The notes: generated from the sequence alone by a model not told the origin. 64,000 nt of DNA from Cercospora beticola (GCF_033473495.1 NC_088940.1:2666001-2730000), one strand, 5' to 3'; positions 1-11,938 are shown, numbered from the stretch's first letter. A program made the numbers and translations.

Positions 1-2100
1 AATCGCCTCGGACGATATGCTCGAGCTCGTGGTGAAGGGCGTGATTGATCCCCACCCACAGCTGCGCACTCTGTATGGCACAAGTCTGAACGCAATTTTC
101 AGCTTGGCACAAACAAGAGCACTTGTTGGTCACAAGTACGAGAACTACCTGTTGGATGAGCAGAAGGATCCGGATGAGGTTTCAATACCTACTGAGCGAG
201 ACGACCCCAGCTGGACGCAGCGCTACCTAGACACGTTCGCGAAGCCTGACGCCGATGCGTACATTGATGCTGACTACCCAGGTTGGCTCGTGTGGCAGAA
301 GACCATGCGCGGTTTCCGCACAGGACCAAGTCAGCTCGAGTACGATGCCACTGAGCAGAAGGTGCGCGCGAAGATGGGTTCTTTCATCGATCGACACTGG
401 CTCTCCACGTACTTCGGCTACATGAAGCAAGAACCACGAGACAACGCTGATAGGTTTCGCATGTCGTTTTCCATGATTGTTGCCTACGCAATGGATTTGA
501 TGGCCGATGGTCTGACACAGGCTACCTGGGACGACTTCAAGGATCTGGCCCAAGCTGTGTACGGTGACGGCAGCGACAAGCATCAGCATCGAGCCATGGC
601 CGAAATCATTGGCGCCATGCTCAGCAGCTCTGAGGACTTCGAGCATGATCTCCGTACTCAGATCTGGGGCTTTGCTTTTCCAATCGTGCGCCGTATCTTC
701 ACGGATGGTCTCACTCCCGAGAATATCTCATACTGGTCGACTTTTGTCACACTCATCGTTGGGGGCAAGGATCCGCGACGTGCGTGGCCATTGATTGACT
801 GGTTGGCGGGCTTCCGTCTCGACATGAACACAAGCGCTGCGTTCAAGGAGAGCTCCAAGATCACTCTGCTGCAGCTTGTTGCTGGCGCTGCTGGATGGCA
901 CTTCCAACTTCATCGACCCATCATCCAGGACTTCCTGGATCATCTCGATCATCCCTACAAGAGCGTCCGAGAAGTTATGGGTAGCACATTGTCTACTATC
1001 TTCCGCGGTCGCTATCACGAATCGTACAAGGACGTGCCGACCTTGCTTGAGAGTCAAAAGGCTGCATCGTCCATCGGTAGCAGGCCTTACCAGCCTACGG
1101 AAGAGTACAGCAGTATCGTCAAAGACGTTTTTGATCGCCTCGAAAACTGGCGCAAAGAACGTCCTGTGGGAACGCAGACGCCGACATCCTACACACAAGC
1201 AAGCAAGACAGTATTGCTGTGGCTGGATGGCTCACTCGGCTCGTATGATTCTACTACCTTGGTTCCTTTCTTCCCTGGCGAATTTATGGAACAGCTATTG
1301 CACATGATGGACATCAAAGAAGATCCCGAGCTGCAAGCCTTGGCTTATCATGTTTTCCGCCACCTGCCCAACATTCCACATCGCCCTGGTGAGGATGTAC
1401 CGTTCGTCGCTTCGCTTGTTCAAATCGCCAAGAGCTCAGTCTCGTGGCACCAACGCTTGCGAGTACTCATCATCATCCAAGTCATCTACTTCCGCAACCT
1501 TTTCCTCATGGACGCAAAGGAAGGCGAGGATCTCTTCAAGTGCGTGCGGGAGATGTTGCACGATGTCCAGCTCGAGGTGCGTCTAGGTGCTGCCGCGACC
1601 CTCGGTGGCATGGTTCGCTGTTCACCAGCAGACTATCGCACCAAGAAGATTGCCGAGCTGAAGAAGCATTTCACGAATCTTCTGATCAAGAATCCACTGC
1701 CAAAGAAGCCGAAGGGTGGCCTCGCACGTGCTGAGGGCACCAGTACTCCTACACAAGAACAGAACAAGCTCGTCCTCACTCGACACGCCGCTGTTCTTGG
1801 GCTCGGCGCGCTTGTACAAGCTTTCCCGTACACTTCTCCGCCACCTGAATGGCTGCCTGAAGTGCTGGCTACGCTTGCTGGCCGCGCCTCCAATGATCCC
1901 GGCATGGTGGGGAAGAGCGTCAAGACCGTGCTCAGTGACTTCAAGAAGACGAGGCAAGATACTTGGCATGTGGATGTCAAGGTAAGATCAAGCCTGTCGA
2001 GTATCCTGAAGATAACTGTTTGCTAACATTCTTATAGGCTTTCAATCCCGAACAACTCGACGATCTTGAGGGCGTGCTCTGGAAGAGCTACTTTGCCTAG
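1..2100 (+). CDS. BLM10: Proteasome activator BLM10/PA200, C-terminal part
   Basis: BLM10/PA200 caps the 20S proteasome core and opens its gate, mainly in the nucleus. The open frame enters from before base 1 (bases 2-16 are in frame ahead of the first visible ATG at 17), so only about the last 680 residues are present. They are helical, HEAT-repeat-like sequence typical of the family C-terminus. An intron of 56 nt at 1982-2037 (GTAAGA donor, TGCTAAC branch site, TATAG acceptor) removes the stop at 2024-2026. The final exon (2038-2100) then encodes a tail ending in tryptophan-Lys-Ser-Tyr-Phe-Ala. The Tyr-Phe-Ala end matches the C-terminal hydrophobic-Tyr-X tail by which BLM10 docks into 20S alpha-ring pockets. 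The family assignment rests on the whole alignable C-terminal region; the residue-level role of the tail comes from knowledge of the yeast protein. Confidence 0.9.
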
Positions 2101-3657
2101 TCTAACACGACACGTGTGGCTCATTCCGTCTTCGGGCAAGAGTGGAGTGGACAACGAGAAGAGAATGGATGGAGAGGACAGAACGAATAATGAGCTTCAT
2201 ACCCTTGGGACTGCTTTTTGCATGCATTGTTTGGAGCGGCATTGCCTGGTGCAAGGAAGGTACTTCGCTTCATGTTCCTCTTCCCTCCTATAGGGGCTGG
2301 TGAAGGGCCTTTTGCGGTGTATGTGTAGACTGACTTCGTCGAATACTTCTCGGCATGAATGTTTCACGTCTACTGCTGCTTGGATTCATACATCCTGTGT
2401 CTTTTGGGGGCGATCTCTCGTGTTCCTCTCCGTTTCACGGTGTGGGCAAGTACAAGGACGATGGAAGTCAGAGCGGGTGCGCATGTTCATAGGCAGGTGA
2501 GTTAGTGTGGTGTGGAAGCTGTGGTATTACCGGCCTTATATTGATCTGGCAACAGCAAAGAGTTCACGGCATCGGACAAGAACGATTACACTCTACAGAC
2601 AGGCAGCTGCCACTGTCGCGCTCTCTCAAAGATGTGGCTGCAGGGCAGGACGCATTGGAAACGGAGATTGAACGCGTCTTTTAGAGGATCGTGACTCCAA
2701 CGCTGGCCCTGCGAATGGGATCGGACGGCACTTCCCTAACAGGCTATCGTTCACTTGAGATTTACAAGTCTTTCCAATCCTTCCAGTGGAATGATACATG
2801 ACCCCAGTGGCTATTTGGAACAATTGAATGCTGGGACGCGCTGCATTTCCTCAGAAATCGGCTTAGCGAGACGCCTATCATCTCCAGGCCCTGGAAGCTT
2901 TCCAAAGGTTTAGCAAGCGGATATCTGTGCTACTTGTAACTAAGGTGGCATGCTGGTGAATGATTATTGGGAGAATCGACGCAATGCAAGCCTATCTCCA
3001 AGAAAACAAGGTCAGTGCCCATCGAACTTTGTAGCGTACTGAAAGCACGCAGAGGCGGCATAGATTTTGAGAAGTACATCGAGTCTAGAATGCCTCTGAA
3101 GCATCGCAGTTCCATTATCCCAGTCCTCGTGGAAGTTCAGAGGCCCGCCTTCCGACATGAACCTTGAGACGCATCGTGATCCAGAGGTCTCTGCAGATAG
3201 ACAAGATCCCCTTACACACCTATTTGAGCTTTCAATGACGTGGAGCTATCATTTGGTCTTGGAGACACAATACGTAAAAGAGTCGTCTCTGGACAAACAA
3301 GATCACACCATTCTGGTGTTTCGGACACTACACAGCATCGAATTATTGTCTTCTTTCCGAGAAGCGGTCCATTGATGACTGACTCCGGAATGATCGCCAA
3401 CGTGCTCGGGGAACTTTGTAGACCTCTGGAAGCATGCAGTTGTTGCACCTAGCAGAGAAACGCTTCGACTGAGGCGTATCTCCAGAATCTAGGGGTTGAC
3501 CCTCGTTGGTGTCCGGAACAACGAGTGGCATGCTGTCATCAAATGAATATCGAGACAGAGCTACTAAGACCAAGTTTTCCTAGCATAGACTGGAAAGAAT
3601 GTACAGGATGGCTCGGCATTTCACATGGCCAGTACGCACCTTGTACACAGCTCCCTA
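2101..3657. other. Intergenic, no gene recognised
   Basis: About 1.56 kb between BLM10 and the next gene, both of which have their 3' ends here (convergent). Open frames here are short, lack recognisable domains and do not join through plausible introns. The first few hundred bases are presumably the BLM10 3' UTR. I see no repeat or RNA gene. Confidence 0.5.
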
Positions 3658-4572
3658 CTAGCGGTGCGCAAAAGTAGCTGTCCAGCCGGCTTTGAGCCCG
3701 TTCGCTTCCTCTTCCTGCATCTCTGCATCCTCTTCCCCGTCTAACGTCTCCTCTTCATCATCCACAAGATCCTCCTTCCTCTCTGTGTCTGAGCCATATC
3801 CACTGACTCCCTGGAACTCCACACGCCCAAAAATGTCGTAGTACTCCTTCCAGACCACACACGATGTCAGTCCTAGCAAGGAGATGGACTTGGACTCCCG
3901 TTTCTCCGACCACTCTTCAAATACACTGGTATTGCGACCTGTCAGCGAAACCGGAGATTATCCATAGCCAATTGGCTTGAACTTACGCCATTGCGCGGTC
4001 GAAATCAATTCTCGATGCGAAGTAGGCCATGGCAGTGTGCATGGACCCAGGCCACTTGACGAACTCCAGCGGGATCAGCTCGGTTGAGATTCGATCAATT
4101 GGGCCCTTCTTTGGCTTCAGATGTGCTGGCATCTTCTCTTCCCAATCATCGCCCCAGTAGTGGTTGATCGCTTCGCGGCAGAATGCGCGGCTTTCAGCGA
4201 AGCGCATTGTCTCGAGTCGCGAGAGATCCCATTTCTGGTTCTCTGGAAGCTGCGCCTTGTTCTTGTCTCCGTCTTCATGTTCCTCTTCCTCGTCGTCGTC
4301 CATCTCGTCCTATAACTTGGTCAGCAATCGTGGGCTTCAGAGCGATCGACTGTGAAGGTATATACTTCGTCACCGTTCTGGCGCCGCAAGAAAAGCCTCA
4401 AATTCTTCGCGGTCAGACTGGGGCGTGGGCCTTCTTCGAGCTCTCCGCCACGAGAATCCATCATCTCGACGTCGTTGTCGGCCGTGGACCCGGACAGAGG
4501 CGACATATTGTCGGCTTGTCTGGTTCGCGCCTGCTCGAGAAAAGTGGTCGCGCAGAAGAGCTCGGTATGCAT
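3658..4572 (-). CDS. Fungus-specific acidic protein, family unnamed (paralog of the gene at 51370)
   Basis: I do not recognise the family. Three exons on the minus strand give a continuous frame: 4572-4366, 4309-3987 and 3925-3658. The introns are 56 nt (GTATAT donor, CTGAC branch) in phase 0 and 61 nt (GTAAGT donor) in phase 2. The protein (about 265 residues) has a Glu/Asp-rich stretch after intron 1, a central conserved block with Trp-Asp-Leu, Met-Pro, Lys-Pro-Lys-Lys and Phe-Val-Lys-Trp-Pro, then an acidic Glu-rich tail. The same block, and the same two intron phases, occur in the gene at 51370-52120, so the two are diverged paralogs. No catalytic motif is seen. The start is uncertain: ATG at 4572 is the first in frame, and another at 4506 precedes the part that resembles the paralog. 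Confidence 0.7.
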
Positions 4573-4578
4573 TGGCAC

Positions 4579-5617
4579 TGTTTGTTGGTCTTGGCATTTT
4601 CACATGTGAAATCTGCGGCTAGTAAATCTTAAGTCTTTCTGGGGTCCAACGGGGCTGCAGCTGAAGTACTAAGAGCAACAAACAAACTGCTGCTGTCGCC
4701 AATCACCCGAGTGGCTTCGTGGTCGACGCGGAACATTCGTTTGTTCGGAGCCAGGTCACTGGTTCGAATCAGCCTTGGGAGCATTTGCTCCAGAACCTCA
4801 TGCGTAGTTGACCCCGTCAAGTCAACTAGCATGCGACCCCAACTTCGGCGCTGATTACGCCCAAAAAACCCTGGCCAGGTTTCATAAGACGGATCACCAC
4901 ATCCTTGTTCTTATGTTTTGCTCTTCGAAATCTTTGTTCTTTTTTTTTTTGTCTTCCTTTGAATTTTGCTTCTTTTGCACGATTCTTTTTCTGCTCTGTT
5001 CTTAGGTCTCGTGGGCTGCTTAATGCCAGCTGGCCCAGCGCGTGGGAGATCTTGGTGGTGGCATTTTTGCTGAGTTCTCTCTGTGGAAGCGCATAGGACG
5101 TGTCTTTAAATATGTAAGCTTGCGCGCTTCAAGCTGGAAGATTAGATTGACATACACGTGTCAGGTAACCGTACTGTCATTCTATGATTCTGACATGTAC
5201 GTCTGAGGATTGATACGGTCGTGGGCAGACTTCAGACCACGGCTGCTCTTTCTGCTCTTTCTGGGATGGGCCACCGGATGGCTGAGAGCTCGGAAGGAAT
5301 CAATGTCATGGCAGCTGAAGCTGGTGAGCATCAGATGATACAGACTCAAAGCTGAGATCGGCCGAGTCATGTCTTTGTATTGAACTTTTCGGCGTTCCTG
5401 ACGACTTTCCCCACCAATTCCTCAGAGACGGATAGAAGCCCTTGCGCTGAAGGTCTTACTTCCTCGTGGCAGGCCAAATTTCTTGACATTCAACGTTGCC
5501 GGGAGAATCGTGACTGCTTCTCGAGCGTCTTTCATCGTCCTGGCTCCTCGATCTGACAAAAACTCCCGGATATATCCCATTCGAACGCGCCTCGTAAGTT
5601 GCCAATTTGCGTAGGGT
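4579..5617. other. Intergenic, tRNA-like boxes and a T tract
   Basis: A 1-kb spacer between two minus-strand genes; it should hold the promoter of the gene ending at 3658 and the 3' UTR of the PHS1-like gene. It contains a polypyrimidine run around 4935-5000 and, near 4700-4800, A-box- and B-box-like strings whose arms do not fold into a canonical tRNA (see rejected list). No coding region is supported. Confidence 0.45.
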
Positions 5618-6373
5618 TCAGCTCTTGGACTTTTTGCTCAAGACCTTCCGCCTCTGCTTGATCATGTATGTGAACATCATGTATGATCCTATGCCGTGTC
5701 AGCGCTCCGCGACCCTTGAAAGTTGGAGTTTACGCCACTTCAACTCACCAGGCACATACAACGCCAGCAAAAAGTAGAAAACTGGCCTCAAAATCCAGCT
5801 GACTTCGGCCGCCGGCGTCACAGCCTGGTACATCAACCACCACTCACACACAATACCCACAGGATAAAGCGCATAGAACATGGAATAGCGTAGCCACACC
5901 AGCCACCCAGGAGCTTTCCCGTGCAGATTCAACGCAAGATACGCATATCTAATCGTATCTGCTATGCTCCATGCGATTAGTAATGTCGGAAATGCACTCG
6001 AAGTCGCTGTAGTCATCGAGAAACCAGCCCAGATCAGCCAGACCTGTATCACGCGTGTCGCAATCTGCGTGAACGTGCTGCCGAGTGGTGCTGGTATGAG
6101 GCCTGTGGCTGAGTGGACAACATCCAGCAGCGAGAGTGTTTGGATCATGCGGGCATCGCGTTCGACCACGGAGTAGACATGGAGTCTACCGCCGGGAAGT
6201 GCTTTGAACGTGGAAACCAGGACGTAGAGCCACAAAAGCGAGAAGATTGTGTTGTATACTGTGAGATACAGTGTTCGGCCTGAGGATGATGGTCTCGATG
6301 CAGGTGGCGGAGTCATGTTTGCGAAGAGTTTGGGAGACGTCTGCCTGAGATTTTGGAAATTCGAGCTCGACAT
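5618..6373 (-). CDS. PHS1: Very-long-chain (3R)-3-hydroxyacyl-CoA dehydratase
   Basis: Catalyses the third step of the ER very-long-chain fatty acid elongation cycle, dehydration of 3-hydroxyacyl-CoA to trans-2-enoyl-CoA. Two exons, 6373-5749 and 5688-5618, are joined by a 60-nt intron (GTGAGT donor, CATAG acceptor) in phase 1; reading through the donor gives a false tail. The product has 231 residues, close to yeast Phs1. It is polytopic, begins with a Ser/Pro-rich cytosolic arm, and contains the family's Tyr-Asn first-helix motif near residue 40. The catalytic pair is visible as Tyr170 and Glu177 in the motif Leu-Tyr-Pro-Val-Gly-Ile-Val-Cys-Glu, the same spacing as the yeast catalytic Tyr and Glu. 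The short final exon ends in a Lys-rich cytosolic tail suited to ER retention. The ATG at 6373 was chosen because upstream in-frame codons offer no other ATG. Confidence 0.93.
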
Positions 6374-7444
6374 TAGTAGTTCTATCTGAGGTCCTCGGCA
6401 AGCCACACGGTCTGAGGTCCAAAGCGGTGCTTCATCCGTCCACCGAGCATTAGCCAGTCTTTCGTGGATTGCATTGTGGAATCTGTGGATATTTCGAAGC
6501 GTTGGTTGTCACAAGGCGCATCAATGATTTTGTTTCCCCGTTTCCGCCGCCTCTACACGAATGATATGCTCTCTAGAGTGATGTCTTCAGCGGCATGGTC
6601 CCCTGGGTTTCAGCTGTTGGCTGAAATCGACCTTTCCGGGCTGAAGTGCGTTCCAATTCGGCTTCGTCTTCGTACTTCGCCAGGGAATGGGCTCGTGGGC
6701 TATTGCCACGCTCAGATAGTGATATTTGCCTCTGGTGTGAGCTTTTCTTCCCTTGGGTACCAACGTGGCTGCTGCTTGTGTCTCCTTAGATGTGCTTCCT
6801 GTCAAAACCCTTCCATGAAGCCGGCGTGGGAGCAGATTTCAGCCTTGAGGTGGCTGTCGGATGATCAGAATATGGTGTGAGATCTGCTCAGACTCATCTT
6901 CACATGACCAGCATAGTGTTGAGGTGAAGTGGTCTTCTCCCATTGAGTGCCGACAGACGGAAGCTAACGGCTGTGTCACCTTCTTCACCTGACGTTGCCA
7001 GTCTTGGCATCTGATGTCACTTTGCATGCACTTGGCACCTCTCTTCTTGTCGCAACTTCTCTATTGTGCCTCTTACTGGCAACTGTTGACTATACGAGCA
7101 CTATCTCCAGCACGCATGACCAATTTCTCGGTCTTTCCTGGGGCAAAACTTCGCAACATGTCTCTAGACCACCAGCTTTTCCCCATCTTCGCTCTCCTGG
7201 AGCCTGAACGCGTACCTGCCATGTCCTTGGCAGCCATGCAGCCACGCCTTTGTCGCAAGCATGGAGACCTTGCCATCGACGGATGCCGCGTGGTGACTCC
7301 GCGGAGACTCTGCCAACATCAAGCTTCACAAGAGTCTGGATGAGATCTGTGGGGTCATAAGGCTGTGATAACTAAGTATGGGTCTTGCCTCTTCTCCTTC
7401 TTGCTCTCTCATACTCCTGTCGCTTGCATGGTCTAACCAGCAAG
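6374..7444. other. Intergenic, divergent promoter region
   Basis: About 1.07 kb between the divergently transcribed PHS1-like gene and het-C. Several short open frames on both strands have no recognisable domain, signal peptide or splice-compatible partner. Promoters of both genes should lie here; I cannot place a specific element with confidence. Confidence 0.45.
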
Positions 7445-9754
7445 ATGTATTCTCATTATACTCCGCTACTAATACTTCTGATTCTACTGATATGCCTCGC
7501 AAGACCTGCCCACGCCTTCGGTGCCGGCAACATCGCCTCGATATCCTCAATCGAAGGCGTAAACTATCGGCATGGCGATATTATGGACGTGGTGCTAACC
7601 CTCACGAATGCACGAGCCTTTAGTTCTGGACTCTTAGGCCGGCCAAAGAAGTTCTCCAAACTCGATGTCAGCAGGCTGTATTTTGGGAACTGGCTCCGCG
7701 ATTACTCCCAAGCAGTCGACGTGGCATCTGTTCGCTTCGTGAGCGCAGAAGCTGTCGTACTCGTTGTCTGGATCCTAGGGTTCATGAGCTTCGGATACGG
7801 AACGGGAGAATTTGAAGTCACGAAAGAAAGGCTTGGAGTATACATACCTGCTGAGCACGTCGACAATCCTCGAGGATATGCAGATGGGCAGGATGCGAGA
7901 CAGTATGATCCAAGATTGCGAGGACCTGTGGACGAGAGAAGGGAACTCAGTGTCGATCCAAGAACGGGGATGAAGAACTACATTGCAAACGAGGATATCG
8001 GGATCGCTACGAGCTCACGATTATGCAAGAGTATCTTGCAGGACGCGATCGAGCTCGGCAGGCGGTACAAGAGGAGCAACAAGGATGAAGACTATTTCGA
8101 GGCTTTGAGGCTACTTGGGACTGCTTGCCATTGCCTGGAAGACTTCCTCGCCCACAGCAATTACGCCGAGCTAGCTCTGCTTGAGCTGGGAGAGAGAAAT
8201 GTCTTTGCGCATGTAGGTGACAGGACACAAATGAGAATCTCAGGTGTACGTCATCCAGTGTATCCTGTCACGACAGGTACATTCGGAGGAGTGGACTTTC
8301 TCCATTCCGTCATGGGAGGGTTCACCGATAAGATGGAGGCTAGCGAGATTGGAGACTTAGGCGACATTGTGGCTGAAGCCCAGAAGAAGGATACCAGTAC
8401 GCTGAAAAGTCTGCTCATGAAGCTACCGAGTAGCATTTTCAGTGGGAGGGATAGCAATCCAGCACAACAAGCGGACCAACTGCAAGCGAACGCTCAGGCC
8501 CAGCAAATGGCGAACTTGTCGGTGTCTCCGAGAGATCCGAAGCAAATCACGATACAGATGGAGAACCTCCGTCAACAGATCTACCCAATCCTCGAGTTCC
8601 ACGATCGAATTATGAAGGCTATCTCATCTGCAATTAGCAAGATCCCCATCCTACCGGATCTCCTCGACAAAATTTCTGAACAGCTGAACATCTGGGTGTT
8701 CACCTTGATCGCGCCTTTTATACTGCCCATCATTCGACAAGTCAAAAAGGAGGTGGAGGGAGGCTCTTCAGCAGTGATCAAGTCAAGTAAGGACGCTCAG
8801 CACATTGTGTTCAACGATCCGTATGCTACGGATCCTACACATAGTATGTTGTCAAAAGACCACTTCAGCAATGTGCTCAATGAGCCTTGTGGACGCGCAG
8901 CGATGGATACGGTTGCTTGGATTGTCCCACAGATCGTTGATGCATGGGATGATGATACAATTGACTCGAGGCGAGTAGCTGCACGAATTGTGGCGGGCGT
9001 ATTTCATCATCCTGCACAGCGCGGTATGGCTTCAGATGCGGCGGAGGGAAGAATGGTCATGTTTTCGAGTATTGAAAATTGGTGGAGAGGACTTAAAGAT
9101 AGGGAAAGGCAGGAATTGAGAGCTAAGCTTTCGCGAGAGGGCGTACGTGCTTCGCGACATCACAAGGATGGCGTACATGACTGCGGGCATGGCGGCGGCA
9201 GACCACTTGGTATGCCTGGTGTGGGCGCGGGGGCGAGGCCTCAGATGCAGCAACATCGTCCACGACCGCAGAGCATACCGCCGAACATGTCAAATGGTAG
9301 CGGGCAAGGAGGCAGGACTTCTTCACCGGCTCGAATTCAAGAAGCTCTAGGCGGTGGAGCACTCGGCGCGGCGGTCGGTGGTATCGCGAGCGCGGTCATG
9401 GGCAAGACTGGGTCAGGCGATCAACCGCACGGAAGAGAAAGCTCTCCTCTCAGATATTCTTCTTCGCCCGGCCGCCGTCCTCAACAGCCGCACGCTGGTA
9501 GGGGCAGAACTCACGCGCGAGGCCATCACATGGGCGGGAGACATCATGCTCCTCCGCAGCCTCCGCGACCTGGGCATGCTCATCACTACCATCCTCAACC
9601 ACATCCTGGTCCAGGTCCGAATCGAGGTCGCGGAGGTGGATTTCTGAACACTGTTCAGCAGCATTGGCAACAGCACGGCAGTTACCATCTGCCTGGCCAT
9701 GACCGGAGAAGGAAGCATCGCGGGCAGTCCGGTCACGCGTTTCCAGGGTGGTGA
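7445..9754 (+). CDS. het-C: Het-C heterokaryon-incompatibility family protein
   Basis: Het-C proteins are fungal plasma-membrane/secretory-pathway proteins first known from Neurospora, where het-c alleles govern heterokaryon incompatibility. This is a single exon of 769 residues. I chose ATG 7445 because it starts a classical signal peptide (Leu/Ile-rich core, cleavage expected after Ala-His-Ala near residue 24) directly followed by the conserved Phe-Gly-Ala-Gly-Asn start of the mature protein. The Het-C domain occupies roughly residues 25-550, with landmark motifs Tyr-Arg-His-Gly-Asp-Ile, Asn-Trp-Leu-Arg-Asp-Tyr-Ser-Gln and His-Cys-Leu-Glu-Asp-Phe-Leu-Ala-His-Ser-Asn. From about 570 the protein turns low-complexity: Gly-rich hydrophobic stretch, then His/Pro/Arg/Gly-rich tail, as in other family members. 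A second incompatibility-type gene (HET domain) lies at 57.7-59.0 kb. Confidence 0.92.
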   Translation: MYSHYTPLLILLILLICLARPAHAFGAGNIASISSIEGVNYRHGDIMDVVLTLTNARAFSSGLLGRPKKFSKLDVSRLYFGNWLRDYSQAVDVASVRFVSAEAVVLVVWILGFMSFGYGTGEFEVTKERLGVYIPAEHVDNPRGYADGQDARQYDPRLRGPVDERRELSVDPRTGMKNYIANEDIGIATSSRLCKSILQDAIELGRRYKRSNKDEDYFEALRLLGTACHCLEDFLAHSNYAELALLELGERNVFAHVGDRTQMRISGVRHPVYPVTTGTFGGVDFLHSVMGGFTDKMEASEIGDLGDIVAEAQKKDTSTLKSLLMKLPSSIFSGRDSNPAQQADQLQANAQAQQMANLSVSPRDPKQITIQMENLRQQIYPILEFHDRIMKAISSAISKIPILPDLLDKISEQLNIWVFTLIAPFILPIIRQVKKEVEGGSSAVIKSSKDAQHIVFNDPYATDPTHSMLSKDHFSNVLNEPCGRAAMDTVAWIVPQIVDAWDDDTIDSRRVAARIVAGVFHHPAQRGMASDAAEGRMVMFSSIENWWRGLKDRERQELRAKLSREGVRASRHHKDGVHDCGHGGGRPLGMPGVGAGARPQMQQHRPRPQSIPPNMSNGSGQGGRTSSPARIQEALGGGALGAAVGGIASAVMGKTGSGDQPHGRESSPLRYSSSPGRRPQQPHAGRGRTHARGHHMGGRHHAPPQPPRPGHAHHYHPQPHPGPGPNRGRGGGFLNTVQQHWQQHGSYHLPGHDRRRKHRGQSGHAFPGW

Positions 9755-10948
9755 GGATGAATTTCGAGGGACAAAATGTGAACGCATCATCGCCGGGATG
9801 CATGCGCATGATCTCCATTGCAAGCTTGGACGTAGCTCTGGCCAGCTTGGAAACCAAATGACAGCGAAAGATGATTGATCGCTGAGGGGACTTTTGCCGA
9901 TCCGCATACTCACTGCTCGATCCAGTCAGTCTCCTATCTGACCGCTTCTCTGCGCGCCGCCATGCCTTCCGACGGCCGGCAACGAGTCGTCTGCTGGATA
10001 TGGAGTGCAAAGGTCTTCTGTTCAAATGGTGGGATGGGAGAAGAAATCTTTCAGGAAGGATTATGCGATACGCATACCACAATGCACATGAGCTCCGTTT
10101 CGTGAGTGATATCAAAGCCGGACAGGTTGGATAAATCGAGCCAGAAGGATCTATGGAGAGGGCTGTTGTCACGGTCTAAGAACGTATCGCTACATCATCA
10201 CCGGCGTGACTCAAAGCCAGGAACATTCTGGCGGCCTATCTCGTGCCCAGACACTGCCTTAGGCGCTTGCCAGAACTCGCTCTTGAATCGCGATGGAAGT
10301 GCACCACCACCTTGCCACCTTCAGGAGTGAGTCACGGGTCTGAGCAGGAGGTAGTTGGCGGCGCCGAAGGTCAACCAGCAGACTCAATCGGTGTAAAATT
10401 TGGGCTCGTGCGTCTGGACTGCGCAGACGACCACATCGCTGCAAAAGAGCAGCTCCAACAACTCGCGGACGACTACCCAATGCCTGAGCCGCGACACGGC
10501 GAGACACACAACCAGATCCGCAATCCCAAGTTCTAGAGAGGCCGCACCTCGCCAGGAGCTGACATGTCAGCATCCTAATCAGGATTTGTCGCTACTCAGC
10601 CCGAGCACTTCTCTGTGCGCCTTGCTGGCTCCGGATGTGAGGCGGATTGAAGTTGCTTGCTGAGGAGATAACGATGCTGTACACGGATTCTATGTACTGG
10701 GGTCGGAATTGGGAGGGTTACTAGTTGTTACTCTGATTCAGTACCTCTCCGCGTGCCGTTCTTGGCGAGAGACGAGAGGCGATGAGCTGCTGCGTGCTAA
10801 TGGAGAGAAAATAGTCTAGGTTGGTATGACTTGATCCTTCGGGTCGATTGCTACAATAGCGGTTTAGCAAGTATGTTGCTGTCTTCAGAATCTTGTACAC
10901 GACTTTCTCCCATTCCAATTGCCTTCTCACAGTACAACTCCTGTATGC
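9755..10948. other. Intergenic between convergent genes
   Basis: About 1.2 kb between the 3' ends of het-C and the CBP3-like gene. The open frames here are short shadows without domains. No repeat, RNA gene or splice-linked coding segment was found. Confidence 0.5.
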
Positions 10949-11938
10949 CTACGAAGGTTGATGCTCCGGCGGCATACCTGCATTCTCCACTCTCTCAGCC
11001 TTCTGCGCAGCTTGCTTCAGCATAGCCTCCTTCCTCAGACTCGTCTGCTCCACAATCGTCTTCGGATTCCCGAACTTCACTTTTCCTTCTGTCACAGTCA
11101 CATCGTCCAGCTTCCCCAACCGCTGCAGCTCCCTGTAAATGTACGCCGTCACCATTCCCAGATCTTTCATATCCACGTTTGGATCCGTCTTGAACACGTT
11201 CCTCCACACAGCAGTCGCCATGACCGCGTCACCTTTGATCAACCCCTCATCATACGCAAGCTGCACACCTCTCCACTGCGTCCACAGGTCCTTCAAATTC
11301 TTATTCCGTACTCCTCTCGCTGCCATGCCATGCCACGTCGCCATGCGATCTTCCGCAGCGTAGAAGAAGTGATCGAGGAGATTCTGATGCCAGTCTTTGA
11401 CGTATTTCTCTGGGAAACAACGGAGGCGGACTGTTAGTAGCCACATGTGGATGAAGAGGACTTGTGCCCAGCTGTTGAATGTCACCTCTAGCCCCAAGCC
11501 GCCTTCTGACTTGGGTTCGAGCCACCATCCTGTTCCTGAGCCTAAGTGGTCGCCCGCGGCGTTCTGAGGCGGGTTCTCGGGTGGGGTTTCAAGTGCAGAT
11601 GGGATCGTGTAGTTGCATTGTCGGGCGCACTCGGTGAAGAGGTCTTCGGTTGAGCCATAGGCAATGTAGGGTTCTGTTGTGCTGCGGAGGGCGGAGTTGG
11701 AGCGGAGTGTTGCCGCGAAGTTGGTGATCGGATTTTGATCGGTGGAGGGAGTATGGGCGTCCCAATCTTGCGGGGGAGGTGGTTGGATGGGTTGTGATGC
11801 ATAAGGCTGTTTCTTCTCTTCGCTGCGTGTCGCTGCGCTTGTGAAGGCGCGTTGAACTGCTATTCTTCGCGTTGGCTGAACTCTGGGCTGGTGGCGAAGT
11901 GCCCGTAAGCAGCTTGTACAAATGCTTTTGCTCGCCAT
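10949..11938 (-). CDS. CBP3: Mitochondrial ubiquinol-cytochrome c chaperone (CBP3/UQCC1 family)
   Basis: CBP3 with CBP6 binds newly made cytochrome b at the mitoribosome exit and feeds it into bc1 (complex III) assembly. This is a single exon of 329 residues. ATG 11938 was chosen because it opens an Arg/Ser/Ala-rich, acid-free presequence expected for mitochondrial import (about residues 1-45), followed by a Pro/Gln-rich linker. The chaperone domain covers about residues 140-300, with the motif Trp-Ala-Gln-Val-Leu-Phe-Ile-His-Met-Trp-Leu-Leu-Thr-Val-Arg-Leu-Arg and downstream His-Phe-Phe and Asp-Leu-Trp-Thr-Gln-Trp-Arg-Gly, all typical of the family. The tail is Lys/Glu-rich. It is divergent from the Nudix gene; the two starts are 195 bp apart, so a shared promoter region is likely. 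Confidence 0.9.
   Translation of the reverse strand: MASKSICTSCLRALRHQPRVQPTRRIAVQRAFTSAATRSEEKKQPYASQPIQPPPPQDWDAHTPSTDQNPITNFAATLRSNSALRSTTEPYIAYGSTEDLFTECARQCNYTIPSALETPPENPPQNAAGDHLGSGTGWWLEPKSEGGLGLEVTFNSWAQVLFIHMWLLTVRLRCFPEKYVKDWHQNLLDHFFYAAEDRMATWHGMAARGVRNKNLKDLWTQWRGVQLAYDEGLIKGDAVMATAVWRNVFKTDPNVDMKDLGMVTAYIYRELQRLGKLDDVTVTEGKVKFGNPKTIVEQTSLRKEAMLKQAAQKAERVENAGMPPEHQPS

Noticed and set aside
4695..4800. tRNA-like sequence (CCGAGTGG A-box-like, GGTTCGAATC B-box-like) on the plus strand
   Set aside because: The T-arm has only about two possible pairs around the TTCGAAT loop, the anticodon hairpin does not give a 7-nt loop, and no acceptor stem closes. At best a decayed tRNA relic.
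9450..10172. 240-residue minus-strand open frame
   Set aside because: Shadow of the Gly/His/Pro-rich tail of het-C; no homology and no promoter context.
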